Shown in pieces: positions 5,796 through 7,672 of a DNA stretch of 7,672 bases. Below the pieces are notes generated by a model. That model was not told the DNA's origin. It made no database searches and worked only from the letters and a program-made list of their open reading frames with translations. The stretch covers positions 1 through 7,672 of the forward strand of contig CAYTOF010000083.1 of NCBI GenBank assembly GCA_964439435.1. The letters run 5' to 3'. This DNA is from CAYTOF01 sp964439435 (GTDB lineage: Bacteria > Bacillota > Clostridia > Oscillospirales > QAMX01). Made by a program: the position numbers and the translations under genes. Within the stretch, counting starts at the first letter, position 1, and each line of letters starts with the position of its first letter.

Positions 5796-6555
5796 TTGTA
5801 AACAGCTCGCGGCAGTTTTTGCTCGTCTGCTCCGCAAGATCCAAAACATCGCAGCCGCGAATCTCCGCCGCCCTTGTCGCGATGATCTCAAGATATCTTG
5901 AGTCATTGCGCTTGCCCCTGTGGGGATGGGGCGTGAGATAGGGGCAGTCTGTCTCGAGTAAAAGGCGTTCGCTCGGTATATATTCCATCACGGCTACGGG
6001 TTTTCTGGCGTTTTTATATGTTATCGGGCCGCCCAGGGAGATGTAAAAGCCCATGTCCAGCACAATTTTTGCGCTCTCCACACTGCCCGAAAAACAGTGA
6101 AACACCCCTCTTATGCCGCTCCAAGGGCGCAGGACATCAATCGTGTCGGCAAAGCTCTCGCGGCTGTGGATGATCACGGGCAGGGACAGCGCTGCCGCTA
6201 TGCCGAGCTGCGCGTCAAAGAGCTCTTTTTGTTTGTCTCTTGGGGAGTTGTCATAATAATAGTCCAGCCCGATCTCCCCCACCGCCACGCACTTTGGCTC
6301 TGTTGCAAGGCCCGTGAGCTCCTCTTTCCAGGTCTCTTCGCAAAAAGCCGCCTCGTGCGGGTGCACGCCGGCGGCGAAATAGACATGTGGATATTCTTTG
6401 GCAAGGGCAGCTCCCATCTTGCTGGAGGGGATGTTCGAACCTGCGTTTATGACGAGCTCTATGTTGTTTTCGGGTAAAGCAGAAAGCACCTCTGCTCTGT
6501 CCACATCAAAGGCCTCGTCGTCATAATGCACATGTGTGTCAATCAGCTTTATCAT
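5785..6555 (-). CDS. tatD: TatD-family metal-dependent hydrolase
   Basis: Predicted 256-residue TIM-barrel metalloenzyme of the amidohydrolase superfamily. Family members are metal-dependent DNases, some with D-aminoacyl-tRNA deacylase activity. All metal ligands are present: the 'DTHVH' start motif (H8, H10), E94 in 'GEIGLDYYYD', H130 in 'IIHSRES', H153 in 'FHCFSG' and D203 in 'LETDCPYL', followed by 'TPHPHRGKRND'. The length is typical. The start codon ATG 6555-6553 lies 2 nt after the metG stop (TAG-AT-ATG) with no strong ribosome binding site, which suggests translation coupled to metG. The metG-tatD order is widespread in Firmicutes (yabD of Bacillus subtilis). The precise substrate in this organism is unknown. 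Confidence 0.96.
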   Translation of the reverse strand: MIKLIDTHVHYDDEAFDVDRAEVLSALPENNIELVINAGSNIPSSKMGAALAKEYPHVYFAAGVHPHEAAFCEETWKEELTGLATEPKCVAVGEIGLDYYYDNSPRDKQKELFDAQLGIAAALSLPVIIHSRESFADTIDVLRPWSGIRGVFHCFSGSVESAKIVLDMGFYISLGGPITYKNARKPVAVMEYIPSERLLLETDCPYLTPHPHRGKRNDSRYLEIIATRAAEIRGCDVLDLAEQTSKNCRELFTKIK

Positions 6556-6557
6556 AT

Positions 6558-7672
6558 CTATCTTATCTTGGCGCCGATCTTTGCGCCGTCCAAAAATATC
6601 ACTGTCAGTTTTGAATCGTCTTCTCCCGAGGCGAGTATCATGCCCTGGCTCTCCACTCCACGGATTTTGGCGGGGGCGAGGTTTGCAATCAGGGCGACTG
6701 TTCTGCCCACAAGCTCTTCCGGGGCATAGGTTTTGGCAATCCCCGAGACGACCTGCCTTGTCTCAAAGCCGAGATCCAGGGTCAGGAGCAGCAGTTTGTC
6801 GCTCTTTTTCACACGCTCACAGGCCGTGACCTTGGCGGCACGCAGATCTATGCGGGCAAAATCATCTATCTTTATCTCAGGGGAGATGGGCAGGTATTCC
6901 TCCTTTGCCTCTTCTTCCGTTTCGCCGTTTTCCTTTGCCTTGGCCTCTTCCAGGGCCGCCACAACAGCGGCCTCGTCCACTCTGGCAAAGAGCATCGTCG
7001 AGCTGCCAAGGTTGATGCCGCTTTCGAGAGCGCCGAAGGTCTTTATGCTTTCAAAGCTGTTTTGGGGCTTTCCAAGCATGGTCAAAATCTTTTCTGATGT
7101 CTCCGGCAAAAAGGGCTGCAGCATCACAGCTGAAATGCGGATGGCCTCTAATAGATTGTAAAGTACGGTCTGCAGGTGTTTCTTGCCCTCATCGTCTCTG
7201 GCCAGCAGCCAGGGTGTGGTCTCGTCTATGTATTTATTTGAGCGGCGCAGGAGAGTGAACACCTCATAGATGGCATCGGACACTCTCAGCGCATCCATGT
7301 ATTTGTTCATCTGCTCTGCGGTGTTCTTTGCCGTGGCGATGAGGTCTTTGTCCGTGTCGTTCAGCTCTAAGGCCTTTGGCACGATGCCGTTAAAATATTT
7401 ATTTGTCATGGCAAGTGTGCGGTTGACAAGGTTGCCAAGGATGTTTGCAAGATCTGAGTTGTATCTCGAGGCGACAAGCTCATATGTCAGGGTGCCGTCG
7501 GAGGAGAAGGGCATCTCGGAGAGCAAAAAGTATCTGATGGCGTCGACGCCGAACTTGTCGACAAGCTCCTTTGCGTATATGGTGTTGCCCTTGGATTTGG
7601 ACATCTTTTCCCCAGATATTAAAAGCCAGGGGTGCCCGAAAACCATCTTGGGCAAGGGCTCTCCCAGCGCCA
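6558..7672 (-). CDS. metG: Methionyl-tRNA synthetase, C-terminal part (partial at right edge)
   Basis: The reading frame is open through the right edge, so only the last 371 or so residues are present; the N-terminal catalytic half with the HIGH motif is outside. The ATG at 7655-7653 is internal, because the codons before it still read A-L-G-E-P-L-P-K, as expected upstream of the KMSKS loop. The enzyme charges tRNA-Met with methionine in the cytoplasm. Visible parts are the KMSKS ATP-binding loop (7593-7607), the 'YNSDLANILGNLVNRT' start of the helical anticodon-binding domain, a charged Glu/Lys/Ala-rich linker (about 6882-6971), and a C-terminal EMAP/Trbp111-like tRNA-binding domain (6561-6881, including 'LRAAKVTACERV' and 'SQGMILAS'). 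This fused C-terminal domain promotes dimerisation and tRNA binding in many bacterial MetGs. It is the first gene of the metG-tatD pair seen here; its promoter and leader are not in the window. Confidence 0.97.
   Translation of the reverse strand, partial: ALGEPLPKMVFGHPWLLISGEKMSKSKGNTIYAKELVDKFGVDAIRYFLLSEMPFSSDGTLTYELVASRYNSDLANILGNLVNRTLAMTNKYFNGIVPKALELNDTDKDLIATAKNTAEQMNKYMDALRVSDAIYEVFTLLRRSNKYIDETTPWLLARDDEGKKHLQTVLYNLLEAIRISAVMLQPFLPETSEKILTMLGKPQNSFESIKTFGALESGINLGSSTMLFARVDEAAVVAALEEAKAKENGETEEEAKEEYLPISPEIKIDDFARIDLRAAKVTACERVKKSDKLLLLTLDLGFETRQVVSGIAKTYAPEELVGRTVALIANLAPAKIRGVESQGMILASGEDDSKLTVIFLDGAKIGAKIR

Noticed and set aside
7653..7655. ATG as a true start of a short MetG-like protein
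   Set aside because: The frame stays open to the window edge and the preceding codons encode residues expected in full-length MetG.

Overview
This 7.7-kb window looks like chromosomal DNA from a Bacillota bacterium, most likely an anaerobic Clostridia-type gut lineage. The MetG has a C-terminal tRNA-binding domain and the 'EKMSKSKGN' signature region typical of Firmicutes, metG is followed directly by tatD as in many Firmicutes, ribosome binding sites are strong and purine-rich, and one promoter is close to the sigma-A consensus. The taxonomy is inferred from gene content and style, not from a search.

Layout. Positions 1 to about 477 carry no convincing gene. They hold a cluster of repeats: two diverged direct copies of about 88 bp and two 65-bp double-hairpin modules in opposite orientation, plus fragments of the module. 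A near-consensus promoter (478-506) then drives a plus-strand pair: a hotdog-fold acyl-CoA thioesterase (542-1015) and an exodeoxyribonuclease III / AP endonuclease (1048-1803). A strong hairpin (1818-1854) with T-runs on both sides terminates this pair and also the convergent gene on the other strand. That gene is a complete CopA-type Cu(I) P1B-ATPase with two N-terminal metal-binding domains (minus, 4332 to 1867), apparently transcribed alone from its own extended -10 promoter near 4436-4444.

From 4546 to the right edge, three minus-strand genes lie head to tail. They are metG (C-terminal part only, running off the window at 7672), tatD (2 nt after the metG stop) and a Gfo/Idh/MocA-family NAD(P)-dependent oxidoreductase 60 nt further on. 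An A/T-rich hairpin in that 60-nt gap may reduce read-through into the oxidoreductase. MetG and TatD are housekeeping functions (Met-tRNA charging; metal-dependent DNase/deacylase), whereas the oxidoreductase is probably a sugar or cyclitol dehydrogenase of unknown substrate.

The protein-coding part is ordinary, with all expected catalytic motifs intact. I saw no phage, CRISPR, toxin-antitoxin or defence genes. The most interesting signal is the repeat cluster at the left edge. Its two 65-bp modules align without gaps and keep an identical hairpin loop, while the stem differs by compensatory base-pair changes. That points to a mobile or structured element whose folded form is conserved.
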